A DNA stretch of 64,000 nt, from contig NZ_FONY01000022.1 of the NCBI RefSeq assembly GCF_900113045.1, positions 28,539-92,538 of the forward strand, in the 5' to 3' direction. The notes beneath the pieces are model-generated. The model saw nothing but the letters and a program-made list of their open reading frames with translations, had not been told where the DNA came from and did no database searches. Shown here piece by piece: positions 37,201 through 47,075 of the stretch (position 1 is its first letter; every line of letters begins with the position of its first letter). The position numbers were made by a program, and so were the translations under genes. The DNA comes from Thermoflexibacter ruber. Lineage in GTDB: Bacteria; Bacteroidota; Bacteroidia; Cytophagales; Thermoflexibacteraceae.

Positions 37201-38508
37201 TCAAGATAAAACGAAGCCAATAATCAGAATATCATCTACTTGTTGCTCCTCGTCTGGAGTACCGATTTTTCTCCATTTTTTTAACGTTTCTTCTAAGATT
37301 ATTTTTTGTTCTGACATGGCTAAGGTATGGTTTTGAAAAAGTAAGTTTTTAAGGTTTTGCCTATGAAATTTTTGACTATTCTCACCGCCAAATTGGTCTT
37401 GGTAGCCATCTGAGAAAATATAACAATACATAGGGGAATGAGCGTAGGAAATAGTTTTAGTAGTAAATATTCGCTCTTTTTCGTGTTGTAAGCCCCCAAT
37501 AGGAAACTTATCACCTTTGAGTGTAACTAACTCGTTATTTTGAATATAAATTAGCGAATTTTTTGCTCCTGCAAAGCCAATGGTTTTGCTTTTCTTGTCA
37601 ATGACACACAAAGACATATCCATACCATCTCTATTATCGCTTAGGTCTTGTTTTAAAGCTTTTCTAACGCCTTTATGGAGTTCATTGAGAATTTTTCCGG
37701 CTTCGGTAATGTTTTTTTCATTGACAATTTCGTTGAGTATCTCATTAGCAATGAGGCTCATGAAAGCACCCGGTACGCCATGCCCCGTACAATCTACCGC
37801 CGTAATGATGATTTTCTCCTCACCTTTAGGGGTAGTTTTTTCTTGGAACCAGTAAAAATCCCCGCTAACTATATCTCTTGGCTTAAATAAAATAAAGGAC
37901 TGAGAAAATGCCTCAGCAATGCGTTTTTCCTCTGGAAGGATAGCATCTTGAATATTCTTAGCATAGTTGATGCTTGCAGTAATGTCCTCATTTTTTTTCT
38001 CAATAATCTCTTTTTGCCTTACTACTTCTGCGGTGCGTTCTTCTACTTTTTTCTCCAAGTCTAAGGCATATTCTTCCAATCTTTGGTTTGCTTCTTTGAG
38101 GTCTTTGATGAGTTGCTTGTTTTCACTTTTCAAGCGGAAGGACTCGATAGCATTATCAATCGTAATTTTTAGTTCATCTACGTCCCAAGGTTTAGTAATG
38201 TATTGGTAAACACGCCCCTTATTGATTGCCTGAATAATTGCTTCAACATCGCTAAAACCAGTAAGTATCATGCGGATGATCTCAGGGTAGTCGGTGATAA
38301 TACTTTCTAAGAACTCTACCCCTGTCATTTCAGGCATTCGCTGGTCAGTGATGAGAATATGGATTTCATTATTTTTCAAAATTTCCATGCCTTCTTTAGC
38401 AGAGGCGGCAGTAAAAACATCATAGTACCTCCTGAATGCGGCTTTGAAAATAATTAGATTATCAACTTCGTCATCAACGTAAAGAATGCGGTATTTTTCT
38501 TTGTTCAC
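37201..38508 (-). CDS. Response regulator with SpoIIE-type phosphatase output
   Basis: The 435-residue protein has an N-terminal receiver domain (about 5-125, phospho-acceptor Asp55 in LITDQRMPEMTG), a coiled-coil linker (about 130-190) and a PP2C/SpoIIE (RsbU-like) phosphatase domain with VDCTGHGVPGAFMSLIA and FSDGYQDQFGG metal-binding segments. Phosphorylation likely switches the phosphatase toward a Ser/Thr-phosphorylated partner such as an STAS protein. The sensor kinase gene lies 4 bases upstream on the same strand, so they form a cognate pair. No STAS gene is in the window. Confidence 0.88.
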   Translation of the reverse strand: MNKEKYRILYVDDEVDNLIIFKAAFRRYYDVFTAASAKEGMEILKNNEIHILITDQRMPEMTGVEFLESIITDYPEIIRMILTGFSDVEAIIQAINKGRVYQYITKPWDVDELKITIDNAIESFRLKSENKQLIKDLKEANQRLEEYALDLEKKVEERTAEVVRQKEIIEKKNEDITASINYAKNIQDAILPEEKRIAEAFSQSFILFKPRDIVSGDFYWFQEKTTPKGEEKIIITAVDCTGHGVPGAFMSLIANEILNEIVNEKNITEAGKILNELHKGVRKALKQDLSDNRDGMDMSLCVIDKKSKTIGFAGAKNSLIYIQNNELVTLKGDKFPIGGLQHEKERIFTTKTISYAHSPMYCYIFSDGYQDQFGGENSQKFHRQNLKNLLFQNHTLAMSEQKIILEETLKKWRKIGTPDEEQQVDDILIIGFVLS

Positions 38509-38512
38509 GATA

Positions 38513-40873
38513 TTAAATTATTTGGGAAACTTGGTTAGAGGAACGTTGGCTTATAGACTGATTGGAAGAATTTACGGGTAAAATTATGACAAATTCTGAA
38601 CCTTTCCCTACTTCGCTAAATACTTTTATTTCTCCCTTGTGCTTTTCTATGATTCCAAAGGATACGGATAAGCCCAGACCTGTGCCGACTCCTACGTCTT
38701 TGGTCGTAAAGAAGGGTTCAAAAATGTTATTTTTTATCTCATCAGGAATTCCTACGCCTGTATCCTTAATGCTAATTTCTACGGCATCTTTGTCTTGATA
38801 TTTTCCATTAGCGTGTTTGGAAGGATAAGAGGTAGTAAGATAGATTTTGCCTTCCCCTTTGATAGCCTGAATCGCATTGAGCAGAATATTCATAAATACT
38901 TGATTAAGCTGTCCGGGGAAACATTCTACGTAAGGAATATGGTTATAGTTTTTTATAATTTCTATGCGTTCTTTGTATTGATTGTGCAACATAGTTAAGG
39001 TTGCATCTAAGTTTTCCTCTATATTGGTTTTTTTCAGAGTATCCTCGTCTAAGCGAGCAAAGGTTCGCAGACTCTTAACAATTTCAGAAGTGCGTTCTGC
39101 CCCTCTTTTTACGCTGGTGAGCAGTTCATCTATCTCATTTCTAATTTCAGGATAGGATAGTTTTTTCTCCAATTCTTTGGCAAGGGGTAAAATCGTTGCG
39201 ACATTTTCAGGGGTAATTTCTCTGTATTTTTCTAAAATCTGAATCAAATCATTAAAATCAGTCCGCAGAGAAATAGCTCCTGAGTGCGTGAAATTGACAG
39301 GATTATTGATTTCATGAGCAATACCTGCTGTCAAGTGACCTAAGGAAGCCATTTTCTCAGAAGATACTAATTGAGTTTGTGCTTTTTTGAGGTCTTCTAA
39401 GGCTTTATTGAGTTGGAAGTTTTTGTTTTCTACTTCGCGAATTTTCTCCTCTAATTGAATCTTAGTTTTTTCTAACTCTTTTTTTTGTTTATTGATACGA
39501 TTTGAAAAAACATATACGACTAAAAGAAGAATAGCTAACATGATAGAAACCCCAGAGATGGTCAAAAGTTTAGTTCGGAAGTCTATCTCTGCTTGTTTTT
39601 TCTGCTTTTCTATGGCTCTTTTTTGTGCTTCTAAGGAATCTTTTTCTATGCTAATGCTTTCTATTTTTTTATTGAGGGAATCTTTTTGAGAAATTACCTC
39701 TTTGAGTTTAGAGAGTAAGTTTTCTGTTTGCTCTTTATTTCTTCTATAGGCATAGTCATTTTCCATAAATGTCTTTTCCAAGGTAGCTAAGTCCTTTTTT
39801 AGCAACTGCATCTGCTCAGGAGTGATATTAGTTTCAGAGGCAATGCGGTACTGTATTTTCTCTATTTCAGAAGCAATTTTTCTATTCTTTTCTTCTTGCT
39901 CTCTCCTATTTGCTTCCATTTCGTTCAAGATATTGCTAAATTCTGGGGCAAACTGGCTTTTTAAGGTATCTTTCTTTACAAGAATTGGTTTTTCTTGTAC
40001 TACCGTTTCTTTTTCCGAGTCTTTGTTTTCTTTACTATTTTTATTTGAAGAAGGAGGAGGCAAAGGGTTGCTTGTTTTTTCTACATACAACTCTAAGAAA
40101 TTATCTTTTTCTGAAAGAACCTTATTGACTAAAGTATATCCCTCTATTTCAAAAATACTTTGAGGCAAATTTTGCTTATTTATTTTCAAGAAGCCCTGAT
40201 TATCTGTAGTGTAGGAATTGTCATCTATTTTGAGCTTTAACCCACTTACTTTATTTTTATTTTTGTTGTCATACACTACAAGTGTAAATAGAGAAGAAGG
40301 AGGAGATTCCAATAATCTAATTTGAACAAAATTATTATTAATGACTGGTCTAATGTTTTCCTTAGCAATTTCAATGCCGTTGACCATGAATAAATTGCGA
40401 CTCACTGCGGTAGCAAAATCTATTCCCTCGGGCAGGGTCATTTTGAAGTAGCCTAACTTGTCAGTACGAGCAGTATCTTTGATGGGAAATCCTTTTAGTT
40501 CTATAAGTGCATTGATAGCTTTTTTCCCATTTTTGTAAGTTACTATCCCTGTTACATTTTTGCTGGGAACGTCTATAACAATCTCTAAAGGTATGATTTC
40601 TGTAGTTTTATAGTTAAAAGTTTTAAGCTCAAAGCCAGTCATCTCCACTTTTACTTTTTTGGGGCGTGCAGGTTCGTGAGGAATCACTAATCTAAACTCT
40701 CCATTTGCATCACTCTTAGCCGCTTCGTAGTTGTCTATATAAACGATTGCATCTTTTACAGGAGAGAGGTTTTGTCTAACGACCTTACCTCTCAGTATAA
40801 AAGTCTGAGCTTGTATTTTCCCTGAATAAAAACTAAGAATTAAAGGTATAAATATAATGAAAAAGCGATTCAT
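38513..40873 (-). CDS. Sensor histidine kinase with carboxypeptidase-regulatory-like sensor region
   Basis: The 786-residue protein has a signal peptide (1-23, ending IQAQ), then three or so CarboxypepD_reg-like beta domains (about 24-270) in the periplasm and a long coiled-coil region (about 310-435). One transmembrane helix follows (about 438-460). The kinase core has His520 in AHEINNP, an N-box NILLNA and G-boxes DTGVGIP and GTGLGLS. The His-kinase dimerisation segment extends through SLRTFARLDE. Autophosphorylation should pass to the REC-SpoIIE protein encoded next. Beta-sandwich sensors of this type in front of a kinase are unusual. Confidence 0.88.
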   Translation of the reverse strand: MNRFFIIFIPLILSFYSGKIQAQTFILRGKVVRQNLSPVKDAIVYIDNYEAAKSDANGEFRLVIPHEPARPKKVKVEMTGFELKTFNYKTTEIIPLEIVIDVPSKNVTGIVTYKNGKKAINALIELKGFPIKDTARTDKLGYFKMTLPEGIDFATAVSRNLFMVNGIEIAKENIRPVINNNFVQIRLLESPPSSLFTLVVYDNKNKNKVSGLKLKIDDNSYTTDNQGFLKINKQNLPQSIFEIEGYTLVNKVLSEKDNFLELYVEKTSNPLPPPSSNKNSKENKDSEKETVVQEKPILVKKDTLKSQFAPEFSNILNEMEANRREQEEKNRKIASEIEKIQYRIASETNITPEQMQLLKKDLATLEKTFMENDYAYRRNKEQTENLLSKLKEVISQKDSLNKKIESISIEKDSLEAQKRAIEKQKKQAEIDFRTKLLTISGVSIMLAILLLVVYVFSNRINKQKKELEKTKIQLEEKIREVENKNFQLNKALEDLKKAQTQLVSSEKMASLGHLTAGIAHEINNPVNFTHSGAISLRTDFNDLIQILEKYREITPENVATILPLAKELEKKLSYPEIRNEIDELLTSVKRGAERTSEIVKSLRTFARLDEDTLKKTNIEENLDATLTMLHNQYKERIEIIKNYNHIPYVECFPGQLNQVFMNILLNAIQAIKGEGKIYLTTSYPSKHANGKYQDKDAVEISIKDTGVGIPDEIKNNIFEPFFTTKDVGVGTGLGLSVSFGIIEKHKGEIKVFSEVGKGSEFVIILPVNSSNQSISQRSSNQVSQII

Positions 40874-41183
40874 GTAAAAAACTTATATGAGCCAAAATAT
40901 AAACCTACTAAAAACTTAACTATTGATTTTCTAATTTTTGAGTATTTGCGTCTCATGTACAAAGGCTAACAAAAATATCAACTAATATACAATTATTGAT
41001 GATTATAAAAAAATACTTGTCAATATTTTTCAATTATAGCCCAAATATATACATCTGTAATATTTTATTTGTAAACCGATAAAAATAGAGATTTGCAAAT
41101 AAGCAAATACTATTGACATAGCAAAAATTTGATAATAAGATTTAATAAAATTTAGCCAAATTTGGCTTTAATTTTACTTTTGC

Positions 41184-41210
41184 AAAATTCGTTCTAATTT
41201 AGCGAATTTT
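41184..41210. promoter_or_regulatory. Inverted repeat next to the GH63 -7 element
   Basis: AAAATTCG and CGAATTTT form a perfect 8-base inverted repeat with an 11-base centre, starting 2 bases after a TACTTTTG -7-like element. Placement suits an operator or a 5' RNA hairpin. Confidence 0.35.
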
Positions 41211-41257
41211 AGAGGTAATGTTTAGAAAGATATATTTTTTTTCGTTTCAGTTCCTAT

Positions 41258-41293
41258 TTTTCAAACTATTCTCTCTTATTTAGAGTTTGAAAA
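41258..41293. promoter_or_regulatory. Inverted repeat in the GH63 leader
   Basis: TTTTCAAACT and AGTTTGAAAA are perfectly complementary (10 bases) with a 16-base loop, about 70 bases before the start codon. It could be an RNA hairpin or protein-binding site. Confidence 0.35.
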
Positions 41294-41362
41294 CGCAAAA
41301 GAAGTTTTTTATGTATTCAAATCACTAATCACTATTGGAGGACTAAAACCAAAGCATACAAG

Positions 41363-44050
41363 ATGAAAAGTCATAACAACAACCCCGAAAAAGAAAGATT
41401 AAGTACTACACCAACCAATACGGGTTGGAAAAAGTGGGGACCTTACCTTTCTGAGCGTCAGTGGGGGACTGTTAGAGAGGATTATAGTGAGCATGGCTAT
41501 GCGTGGGGCTACCTTACCCATGACATGGCGCGAAGCAAGGCGTATCGCTGGGGAGAAGATGGCATTGCGGGGCTTTCTGATACAAAACAAACTATTTGTT
41601 TTGCCTTAGCCCTTTGGAATGGGCGAGATGCTATTATTAAAGAACGACTTTTTGGATTGAATAATGGAGAAGGTAATCATGGCGAAGATGTTAAAGAATA
41701 TTACTACTACTTGGATTCTACGCCCACTCATTCTTACATGAAAATGCTCTATAAATATCCCCAAAATGCTTTTCCGTATTCTAAATTGGTAGAAGAAAAT
41801 CATCGTCGGTCTCGGTTACAGTCTGAATATGAACTGATAGAAACAGGAATTTTTGATAACGATGAGTATTTTGATGTATATGTAGAATATGCCAAAGCCA
41901 GCGAAGAGGATATTTTGATAAAAATCACTGTGCATAATCGCAATAGGCAAGAGGTAATGCTTAATGTGCTTCCAACAATTTGGTTTAGAAATACTTGGTC
42001 ATGGGGCTATGAGAGTTGGGAATGGAAGTATAAGCCTCAAATGTATGCTTCGGAAGATAAAGATAATGCTATTGTAGTGAAGCATAAAAATATTGGTAAT
42101 TTTAAGTTATACTACGAAAATGACAAAAAAGAGGCATTTCAAATCGTTCCAGAATTACTATTTTGTGATAATGAAACCAACCCTCGCCGACTTCCTCATT
42201 TGGCAAATATAAACTATACTAAAGCCACTTACTTCAAAGATGGTATTCATGATTATCTCATACTGGGAGATAAAAAGACCATAAATCCCGAACTAAAAGG
42301 TACAAAAGCAAGCATAAGATATTTACTTAAAGTGAGTGGTCATGGCTCGGCAACTGTTAAGCTACGTTTAAGCAACAAAGAACATCAGCAGCCTTTTGCA
42401 GCCTTTGATGAAATTTTTGCTAATCGCCTGAAAGAAGCTGATATTTTTTATGATGAGTTGAGTAAAAATGTAACAGAGCCAGATATGAAAAGGGTACTCC
42501 GTCAAGCGTATGCAGGAATGTTATGGAACAAGCAGTATTATTATTACAACGTCAATCAGTGGCTAAAAGGCGACCCTGCTATGCCTCCTGTACCCAAAGA
42601 ACGCTCTCGTGGGAGGAATCATAAGTGGAAACACCTTTACAATTCTAACTTAATTTCTATGCCCGATAAATGGGAATATCCTTGGTATGCGGCATGGGAT
42701 TTGGCATTTCACTGTGTCCCTTTGGCACGTCTTGACCCCCATTTTGCCAAAAGGCAGTTGGTACTCATGCTCAGAGAGTACTATATGCACCCTAACGGAC
42801 AGTTGCCTGCTTACGAGTGGCACTTTAGCGATGTGAACCCTCCTGTGCATGCTTGGGGAGCTTGGAAAGTATATAACATTGAAAAACAGATGAATAATGG
42901 TAAAGGAGATACTGATTTCTTGGCTACTGTTTTTCATAAATTACTCATGAATTTTACGTGGTGGGTAAACCAAAAAGATGCAGAGGGGAATAACCTATTT
43001 GAAGGAGGCTTCTTAGGCTTGGACAATATCGGAGTTTTTGACCGTAGTAATTCCCTCCCGACAGGCGGGTATATGGAGCAGGCAGACGGCACAAGCTGGA
43101 TGGCGATGTACTGTCTGAATATGCTTCGTATTTCCTTAGAATTAGCCCAAGAAAAGCCCTATTATCAAGAAACTGCCTCTAAATTTTTTGAGCATTTTCT
43201 TTCTATTGCCTCTGCGATGTTTAACATGGGAAAAGAACATATAGACCTCTGGGACGAGGAGGATGAGTTTTATTATGACATTTTGCACCCACCCAATGGC
43301 ATGAGCCACCGGCTTAAAGTGCGTTCTATCGTTGGCATTATCCCACTTTTTGCTGTAGAAGTGCTTACTCCTGAGTTGCTTGAGAAACTTCCTGACTTTA
43401 CTCGTCGCTTAGACTGGGTGCTGAAGAATCGCCCTGATTTGGCAAGTCTGATTTCTCGTTGGTATGAGTTAGGGAGGGGAGAGAGCCGTTTATTATCTTT
43501 GCTAAGGATTCATCGTATGAAGTGTGTATTGAGAAGAATGTTAGATGAGGCAGAGTTTCTATCAGAATATGGAATCCGCTCGCTTTCTAAGCATCACTTA
43601 GAAAAACCCTATCAATACTATGCCAATGGACGTACCTATTCCGTGAGTTATCTACCCGGTGAATCGGATTCCTCTATGTTTGGGGGGAACTCTAATTGGC
43701 GAGGTCCGATTTGGTTCCCCATCAATTATCTCATCATAGAATCTTTGCAAAAGTTTCATGAGTACTATGGCGATATGCAGAAGTTTGAGTATCCCACAGG
43801 TTCTGGTAAGATGTTTACATTAAAAGAAATAGCTCAAATGCTTACTGATAGGCTTATTAAAATCTTTGTCCAAGATGAGCAAGGTACGCGTGTGGTATTT
43901 GGGGAGTATGAAAAGATGAAAAAAGACCCTCATTTCAAGGATAATATCTTGTTTTATGAATATTTTAATGGAGATACAGGCAAAGGTTTGGGAGCTTCGC
44001 ATCAGACAGGTTGGACTGGGCTTATTGCTTCATTAATAGAAGGATATTAA
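41363..44050 (+). CDS. GH63-family glucosidase
   Basis: The 895-residue cytoplasmic protein (no signal peptide) matches bacterial glycoside hydrolase family 63, related to mannosyl-oligosaccharide glucosidase. Segments include WGPYLSERQWGTVREDYS near the N-terminus, GYMEQADGTSWMAMYCLNML and the C-terminal SNWRGPIWFPINYLI and GLGASHQTGWTGLIASL, which form the (alpha/alpha)6 active site. Likely substrates are alpha-glucosides such as trehalose-like, glucosylglycerate or mannosylglycerate compounds. It is preceded by a region with two inverted repeats that may regulate it. Confidence 0.85.
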   Translation: MKSHNNNPEKERLSTTPTNTGWKKWGPYLSERQWGTVREDYSEHGYAWGYLTHDMARSKAYRWGEDGIAGLSDTKQTICFALALWNGRDAIIKERLFGLNNGEGNHGEDVKEYYYYLDSTPTHSYMKMLYKYPQNAFPYSKLVEENHRRSRLQSEYELIETGIFDNDEYFDVYVEYAKASEEDILIKITVHNRNRQEVMLNVLPTIWFRNTWSWGYESWEWKYKPQMYASEDKDNAIVVKHKNIGNFKLYYENDKKEAFQIVPELLFCDNETNPRRLPHLANINYTKATYFKDGIHDYLILGDKKTINPELKGTKASIRYLLKVSGHGSATVKLRLSNKEHQQPFAAFDEIFANRLKEADIFYDELSKNVTEPDMKRVLRQAYAGMLWNKQYYYYNVNQWLKGDPAMPPVPKERSRGRNHKWKHLYNSNLISMPDKWEYPWYAAWDLAFHCVPLARLDPHFAKRQLVLMLREYYMHPNGQLPAYEWHFSDVNPPVHAWGAWKVYNIEKQMNNGKGDTDFLATVFHKLLMNFTWWVNQKDAEGNNLFEGGFLGLDNIGVFDRSNSLPTGGYMEQADGTSWMAMYCLNMLRISLELAQEKPYYQETASKFFEHFLSIASAMFNMGKEHIDLWDEEDEFYYDILHPPNGMSHRLKVRSIVGIIPLFAVEVLTPELLEKLPDFTRRLDWVLKNRPDLASLISRWYELGRGESRLLSLLRIHRMKCVLRRMLDEAEFLSEYGIRSLSKHHLEKPYQYYANGRTYSVSYLPGESDSSMFGGNSNWRGPIWFPINYLIIESLQKFHEYYGDMQKFEYPTGSGKMFTLKEIAQMLTDRLIKIFVQDEQGTRVVFGEYEKMKKDPHFKDNILFYEYFNGDTGKGLGASHQTGWTGLIASLIEGY

Positions 44051-44062
44051 AATTATCTCAAA

Positions 44063-44566
44063 ATGATGACTAAAATCAATGTAGCTTATTGTGTTTTTAT
44101 CATGCTTTTATTCATAGCATGTGGTCAGATAGACACTCAAAGGCAGAGCGATACCCTCAAAAAAGAAATGAAAGCAAAAAAGTTGAAACGACTTACTGAG
44201 GGACAGATACAAACTGCTGCTCTCGAGGAGGGGAAAAGTATTGTTTTGCGTTTGGAAGGTATTTTGCTCAGCATAGCAGATACTAATAATTTTGATTGTG
44301 AAGAGTTTAAGAATATTCAATTCCAAAATGAAGTATTGATGAGTTTTAAGTTATTCTGCCAGCAAAGTCCTGAGATGAATGAAAAAGAAAGACAGATTTG
44401 GGAAGCCTATCAGAACAATCTAAGCCAAAAATTACCTATTGGGGATAATTTGCAAAAGTTAGGACAAACAGAATTTCTTTACTCAGCCCCACTTTACATA
44501 AAAAATCAGTATCGAGGGTTATGGAGCATAGTATTGAGCAAAAAAGAAATTGTGCGAAAGATGTAA
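44063..44566 (+). CDS. Small lipoprotein of unknown function
   Basis: The 167-residue product has a lipoprotein signal (LFIAC, Cys20). The mature domain is helical at first and ends in a beta segment EFLYSAPLYIKNQYRGLWSI, which is reminiscent of Tll0287/DUF3365-like PAS-type sensor domains, but no heme CxxCH is present. It starts 12 bases after the GH63 gene, so co-transcription is likely. Confidence 0.6.
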   Translation: MMTKINVAYCVFIMLLFIACGQIDTQRQSDTLKKEMKAKKLKRLTEGQIQTAALEEGKSIVLRLEGILLSIADTNNFDCEEFKNIQFQNEVLMSFKLFCQQSPEMNEKERQIWEAYQNNLSQKLPIGDNLQKLGQTEFLYSAPLYIKNQYRGLWSIVLSKKEIVRKM

Positions 44567-44699
44567 AAAAAGATATATTTTAGCGATTGAATATACACCA
44601 AAAAATACTATATTCACTTAATTTTTTGCTTGCATGACTTGCACACAAATAGTTTACCCTTTTTCACAACTATTTTTTTTATTCAAAATACGTAAAATC

Positions 44700-45092
44700 A
44701 TGAAAATTCGTGCTATATATATTTTAGTATTACTTACAATCGCTTTATTCGCATTGCTTAGTACCCAATTTACGCTTGCTTCAAAGCATCAACACAAAAG
44801 ACAGAATGATTCTAAGATAAAAATAGTCAATAAATCTCGTCTTAGCATAGACCATATCTACTTTTCGCCTCCTGATAAAAATACTTGGGACGAAGACGAT
44901 ATTCTTGGAGATAACGACATTTTAAAGCCGGGAGAATCTATCGTAGTTATTTTAGAATGTGGGACTTGGGACGTAAAATTAGTCTTAGAGGACGGGAGTA
45001 CTTGTCTGGGATATGATGAGGTTATATGCGACCATGAAGTATGGGAAATCAACAGTGCAGACTGCGACGGTGATGGTAGAAAAGATAAATAA
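44700..45092 (+). CDS. Small exported acidic protein with EF-hand-like tail
   Basis: From ATG 44700 the product is 130 residues with a clear signal peptide (MKIRAIYILVLLTIALFALL...), so I prefer this start to the in-frame ATG at 44634. The mature part is acidic and beta-rich (DHIYFSPPDKNTWDEDDILG, ILECGTWDVKLVLEDGSTC) and ends DCDGDGRKDK, which resembles a Ca2+-binding DxDGDG loop. Four Cys could form disulfides. I know no family for it. It converges on the GT4 gene. Confidence 0.6.
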   Translation: MKIRAIYILVLLTIALFALLSTQFTLASKHQHKRQNDSKIKIVNKSRLSIDHIYFSPPDKNTWDEDDILGDNDILKPGESIVVILECGTWDVKLVLEDGSTCLGYDEVICDHEVWEINSADCDGDGRKDK

Positions 45093-45109
45093 TACTCCTT
45101 TCTTCTTAC

Positions 45110-46345
45110 CTAAGATTTTGCATAGATGCCTAACTCTTTGTATAGCGCAAAGATAGCTGTTTTTTTCGCTTGCCAAGATTGGGTCTGGGCAAATTCGTAA
45201 CTATTTTTTCCAAATTCCACTCTTTTCTCTGGGTATTGGTACATGTACTCAACGGCTTTGGCAATTTCTCTGACTGTTTCCTGTGGTTCATTCACAGGCA
45301 CTTTAAATCCTGCGTTTTCAGGTACAAAATCCCTTGCTCCATGATGGTTGAGTGTAATGATAGGCAAGCCGTAAGACATTGCTTCTAAAAGTTGTTGCCC
45401 AAAAGACTCACGTAGGCTACAAAAAAGAAAAATATCGTGCGATAAATATGCTTGTTTGACTTCCGACCAAGGCACCTGCCCTTTCCAATCTGTAACCTTT
45501 TCTAAGTTATACTTTTTAAGCCATATAGGTAATAAATCTGCCAATTCGCCTCCACCTAAAATAGTTAAACTAAACTTTACTTCAGGGTTTACTTTGGAGA
45601 GTGCTTCTAAAACCAAAGGAAGCCCTTTGCGGGGAAACAATCGCCCTACCCATAGCAATTTAAGCCCATCATCATTACTCTGATTGGCAAAATATACTTG
45701 CTTAGGCACAGCATCGTCGGAAAGACCATTGTCTAAAAACATTCTTACTTCTTTGGCATGGTGTTTTTTTGCCATTTGATAAGTTTCCTGATTGATAGTA
45801 AGTACCAATTTTGCTTGTTTTAATGAGTTAAGCATATTGCTATTAAATAGTTCCAATAGTCTGCTTACCCAATCTCTGAGCATTTCCTTTCGCCAACCTC
45901 TGACAAAATATTGCTTAAAGGCTTTTGGTGGGAACTGACCACCGCCCAAAGGTCCGAAAATCATTTGCTTTTTCAAACGCCATAGAGAAGACCCCATTTG
46001 GATACTTCCATAAGAAATATGGTGTACTAAGTCAAAATTATGCTCTTTATCAAGTTGCTTGGCTATTTTATACGCATTGGATTGCCAAATGAAATAATGC
46101 AAATAAACCCCGACTAAACTATAATACATTTTCTCTACCCACTGAGGTACGCTTATATAAATAAATTTCAGGTTAGGTTTAGGAGTTTTTTGTAATGCAT
46201 TTTCTATATTTTCTCTTCCTCTGGGAGTAGTTAGGCAGTAAACCTCAAATCCTTCATCTGCGTACATGTTTGCCCAGTTCCAACTTCTACCTGATTCGCC
46301 TCCCTTCATCGGGTCGCAAGCATAAAGAGAAAGTAAAATTTTCAT
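45110..46345 (-). CDS. Family 4 glycosyltransferase
   Basis: The 411-residue protein has the GT-B fold of GT4. Its N-terminal lobe starts MKILLSLYACDPMKGGESGRSWNWA, and its C-terminal lobe has LLWVGRLFPRKGLPLVLEAL and the E-x7-E motif SLRESFGQQLLEAMSYGLPI. It should use a nucleotide sugar to extend a lipopolysaccharide, exopolysaccharide or glycolipid. The neighbouring phosphatidylserine decarboxylase gene is 67 bases upstream on the same strand. Confidence 0.86.
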   Translation of the reverse strand: MKILLSLYACDPMKGGESGRSWNWANMYADEGFEVYCLTTPRGRENIENALQKTPKPNLKFIYISVPQWVEKMYYSLVGVYLHYFIWQSNAYKIAKQLDKEHNFDLVHHISYGSIQMGSSLWRLKKQMIFGPLGGGQFPPKAFKQYFVRGWRKEMLRDWVSRLLELFNSNMLNSLKQAKLVLTINQETYQMAKKHHAKEVRMFLDNGLSDDAVPKQVYFANQSNDDGLKLLWVGRLFPRKGLPLVLEALSKVNPEVKFSLTILGGGELADLLPIWLKKYNLEKVTDWKGQVPWSEVKQAYLSHDIFLFCSLRESFGQQLLEAMSYGLPIITLNHHGARDFVPENAGFKVPVNEPQETVREIAKAVEYMYQYPEKRVEFGKNSYEFAQTQSWQAKKTAIFALYKELGIYAKS

Positions 46346-46412
46346 TATGTTAGTTTGCTATGTTATTATAGAGATGATACTTAGAATTTCTGAAGATAAA
46401 AAAAATGCTTTT

Positions 46413-47075
46413 TCATTCTCCTAACTCCGCAATTACTGTTACGCCAGCTTGGGTTTTATCACCTATTTTTACGCTAATCTTAGCCTCAAGAGGCAGAAAT
46501 AAATCTACTCGCGAACCAAATTTGATAAAGCCAAACTCAGTTCCTTGTTTTACTATTTGCCCTTCTTTTACATACCAACATATTCTTCTTGCCAATGCCC
46601 CAGCTATTTGACGCATTAATATCTCTACGCCTTTTTCATTTTGTAAGACTATGGTAGTTCGCTCATTTTCAGTGCTTGACTTCGGATGCCAAGCTACTAA
46701 ATACTTCCCAGCATGGTATTTGACAAACCTTACTACGCCTGAAATAGGATTGCGATTCACGTGAACATTGATAGGGGACATAAAAATAGACACCTGACAG
46801 CGAGGACTTTTAAAGTATTCTTCTTCTATCGTTTCTTCTATCACTACTACTTTCCCATCACAAGGGGCAAGCACATGATTAGGATTAATATTGACCTTGA
46901 TAAGTGGGTTGCGAAAAAACTGTAAGACGGTGAAAAATAAAATTAGGCTGATAATCAACACAATATTTTGAACTAAATTATTCTCAGGAAGTAACTGCCA
47001 AATAGCAAAATTGATGATGCCCAAAGTAATAGTTACAATCGCCAAAGTCGGATAGCCTTCTCTATGTATAGTCAT
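46413..47075 (-). CDS. psd: Phosphatidylserine decarboxylase family enzyme
   Basis: The 220-residue proenzyme has N-terminal membrane helices (about 11-28 and 34-50) and the short decarboxylase core HVNRNPISGVVRFVKYHAGKYL with the terminal cleavage motif FGSRVDLFLP. GSR in place of GST marks the short, archaeal-type branch. Self-cleavage at Gly-Ser yields the pyruvoyl group that turns phosphatidylserine into phosphatidylethanolamine at the inner membrane. No pssA gene is adjacent. Confidence 0.88.
   Translation of the reverse strand: MTIHREGYPTLAIVTITLGIINFAIWQLLPENNLVQNIVLIISLILFFTVLQFFRNPLIKVNINPNHVLAPCDGKVVVIEETIEEEYFKSPRCQVSIFMSPINVHVNRNPISGVVRFVKYHAGKYLVAWHPKSSTENERTTIVLQNEKGVEILMRQIAGALARRICWYVKEGQIVKQGTEFGFIKFGSRVDLFLPLEAKISVKIGDKTQAGVTVIAELGE

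Larger units (their letters stand above)
40874..41362. other. Divergent regulatory region, kinase / GH63 genes
   Basis: This 489-bp AT-rich gap lies between divergent genes. It holds a TAnnTTTG match (TACTTTTG, 41175-41182) followed at once by an 8-base inverted repeat (41184-41210), and a second 10-base inverted repeat (41258-41293) in the GH63 leader. No gene is seen. Confidence 0.6.
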
